Part shown: in pieces, positions 5,508 to 6,162 of the stretch
Position numbering within the stretch: position 1 is the stretch's first letter
Layout: every line of letters starts with the position of its first letter
Assembly (NCBI RefSeq): GCF_015207245.1
Contig: NZ_JADEXF010000242.1
Span: 1-6,162 of the forward strand
DNA from: Nostoc cf. edaphicum LEGE 07299
Lineage (GTDB): Bacteria > Cyanobacteriota > Cyanobacteriia > Cyanobacteriales > Nostocaceae
Direction of reading: 5' to 3'
Length of the DNA stretch: 6,162 nt
Program-made: the position numbers and the translations under genes
Notes under the pieces: generated by a model
Databases searched by the model: none
The model's input: the letters and a program-made list of their open reading frames with translations, nothing else
Told to the model about the DNA's origin: nothing

Positions 5508-5525
5508 ACTTAAATTATACGGATA

Positions 5526-5987
5526 ATGCCTCAGGTAGTTTTAGTGAACCCGCAGATACCTCCTAATACAGGTAATATTGCCCGTACTTGTGCAGCTACG
5601 GGTACAGAGTTGCATTTAGTGGGGCCTTTGGGGTTTGAAATTAGCGATCGCTACCTCAAAAGAGCCGGCTTAGATTACTGGCCTTATGTCAAACTACACT
5701 ATCATGAATCCCTCGAAGCCTTTAAAACCGTACATCAGGGGCGTGGCGGCAGGTGGTTGGGTTATACGGTTGGTGGAAAGTGTAATTATGTAAGCTTTCA
5801 GTTTCAACCTGATGATTGGCTACTATTTGGTAGTGAAACCACGGGCTTACCACCAGCAATTTTGTCAGATTGCGATGCTACCCTCTATATTCCCATGAGC
5901 CAACCGGGGGTTCGCAGCTTGAATCTGTCAGTAAGTGTGGCCATTGGCTTATTTGAAAGCCGTCGTCAGTTAGGCTATTTAGAATAG
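5526..5987 (+). CDS. trmL: tRNA (cytidine(34)-2'-O)-methyltransferase TrmL
   Basis: This is a SpoU/SPOUT-class methyltransferase that transfers a methyl group from S-adenosylmethionine to the 2'-OH of the wobble base (position 34) of certain tRNA-Leu isoacceptors, sharpening decoding in the cytosol. The 153-residue length matches the minimal family (E. coli TrmL is about 157). All three SPOUT motifs are visible: NPQIPPNTGNIARTCA at 8-23 with Arg20 as the catalytic-type arginine, LFGSETTGLP at 100-109, and IPMSQPGVRSLNLSVSVAI at 122-140 with Asn133. These form the trefoil-knot cofactor site, and the enzyme is expected to act as a dimer. KRAGLDYW (45-52) is also typical of TrmL. ATG 5526 gives the family's usual MPQVVLVNPQIPPNTG start; only a weak GGA (5521-5523) precedes it. 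One HIP1 octamer (5644-5651) lies inside. It appears to be transcribed alone. Confidence 0.93.
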   Translation: MPQVVLVNPQIPPNTGNIARTCAATGTELHLVGPLGFEISDRYLKRAGLDYWPYVKLHYHESLEAFKTVHQGRGGRWLGYTVGGKCNYVSFQFQPDDWLLFGSETTGLPPAILSDCDATLYIPMSQPGVRSLNLSVSVAIGLFESRRQLGYLE

Positions 5988-6003
5988 TTGCTTACATTCC
6001 TGA

Positions 6004-6025
6004 TTATAAGTAAATATACTTATAA
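6004..6025 (+). terminator. AT-rich hairpin after trmL, possible terminator
   Basis: TTATAAGTA (6004-6012) and TACTTATAA (6017-6025) make a perfect 9-bp stem with a four-base AATA loop, 16 bases after the trmL stop. The stem has only one G-C pair and is followed by CCTTTCC, not a T-run, so it is a weak candidate for intrinsic termination. The position fits the end of the trmL transcript. Confidence 0.4.
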
Positions 6026-6142
6026 CCTTTCCAGAAACCTATTAAAAGATTTGTTTGTGATTGCAAAAATTTTCTTGGTGACAGCAAGAATATGTAAAAC
6101 AATATACTAAAAATTGTATTTATTCGCAAAATGTAGTGGAAG

Positions 6143-6162
6143 ATACTTACAAGTATAGTAAG
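6143..6162. repeat. Palindrome at the right edge of the window
   Basis: ATACTT-AC-AAGTAT (6143-6156) is a 6-bp inverted repeat with a two-base gap. A second, overlapping pair, CTTAC (6146-6150) and GTAAG (6158-6162), reaches the last base. The structure may continue outside the window, and no gene is visible between trmL and this edge. Confidence 0.3.

Overview
The window looks like chromosomal DNA from a filamentous, probably heterocyst-forming cyanobacterium (Nostoc/Calothrix-like). Three things point there: ten copies of the cyanobacterial HIP1 octamer GCGATCGC, heptamer tandem repeats of the CCCCAAT type in a spacer, and a glutamate-cysteine ligase of the distinct cyanobacterial type. The genus is inferred from memory of related sequences; no search was possible. 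All recognisable genes lie on the plus strand.

Layout: (1) positions 2-460 hold the C-terminal end of a large protein ending in a carboxypeptidase-regulatory-like beta-sandwich domain. (2) 461-1063 is mostly non-coding, with several inverted repeats and one plausible 68-residue small ORF (665-871) preceded by a good ribosome binding site. (3) 1064-1942 encodes a bile acid:sodium symporter (BASS) family membrane transporter with its sodium-site residues intact. (4) Directly downstream, 2007-3839 (or 1950-3839) encodes a large protein with an N-terminal winged-helix-like region, a coiled coil and a single-HKD phospholipase D-type domain; its function is unknown. (5) 3840-4040 is the gshA upstream region, with a tandem 14-bp repeat framed by an inverted repeat. 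(6) 4041-5180 is gshA, the first enzyme of glutathione synthesis. (7) 5181-5525 is a 345-bp spacer with degenerate heptamer repeats and small hairpins. (8) 5526-5987 is trmL, a tRNA wobble-base 2'-O-methyltransferase. (9) 5988-6162 is non-coding, with an AT-rich 9-bp hairpin and a palindrome at the window edge.

The genes do not form one pathway. gshA and trmL are housekeeping genes, each with its own upstream region. The BASS transporter and the PLD-like gene are close enough to be co-transcribed, but nothing in their sequences ties their functions together. The least explained parts are the PLD-like protein, the framed tandem repeat upstream of gshA, and the structured spacer at 870-953. No CRISPR array, tRNA, rRNA, insertion sequence or clear multi-gene defence system was seen.
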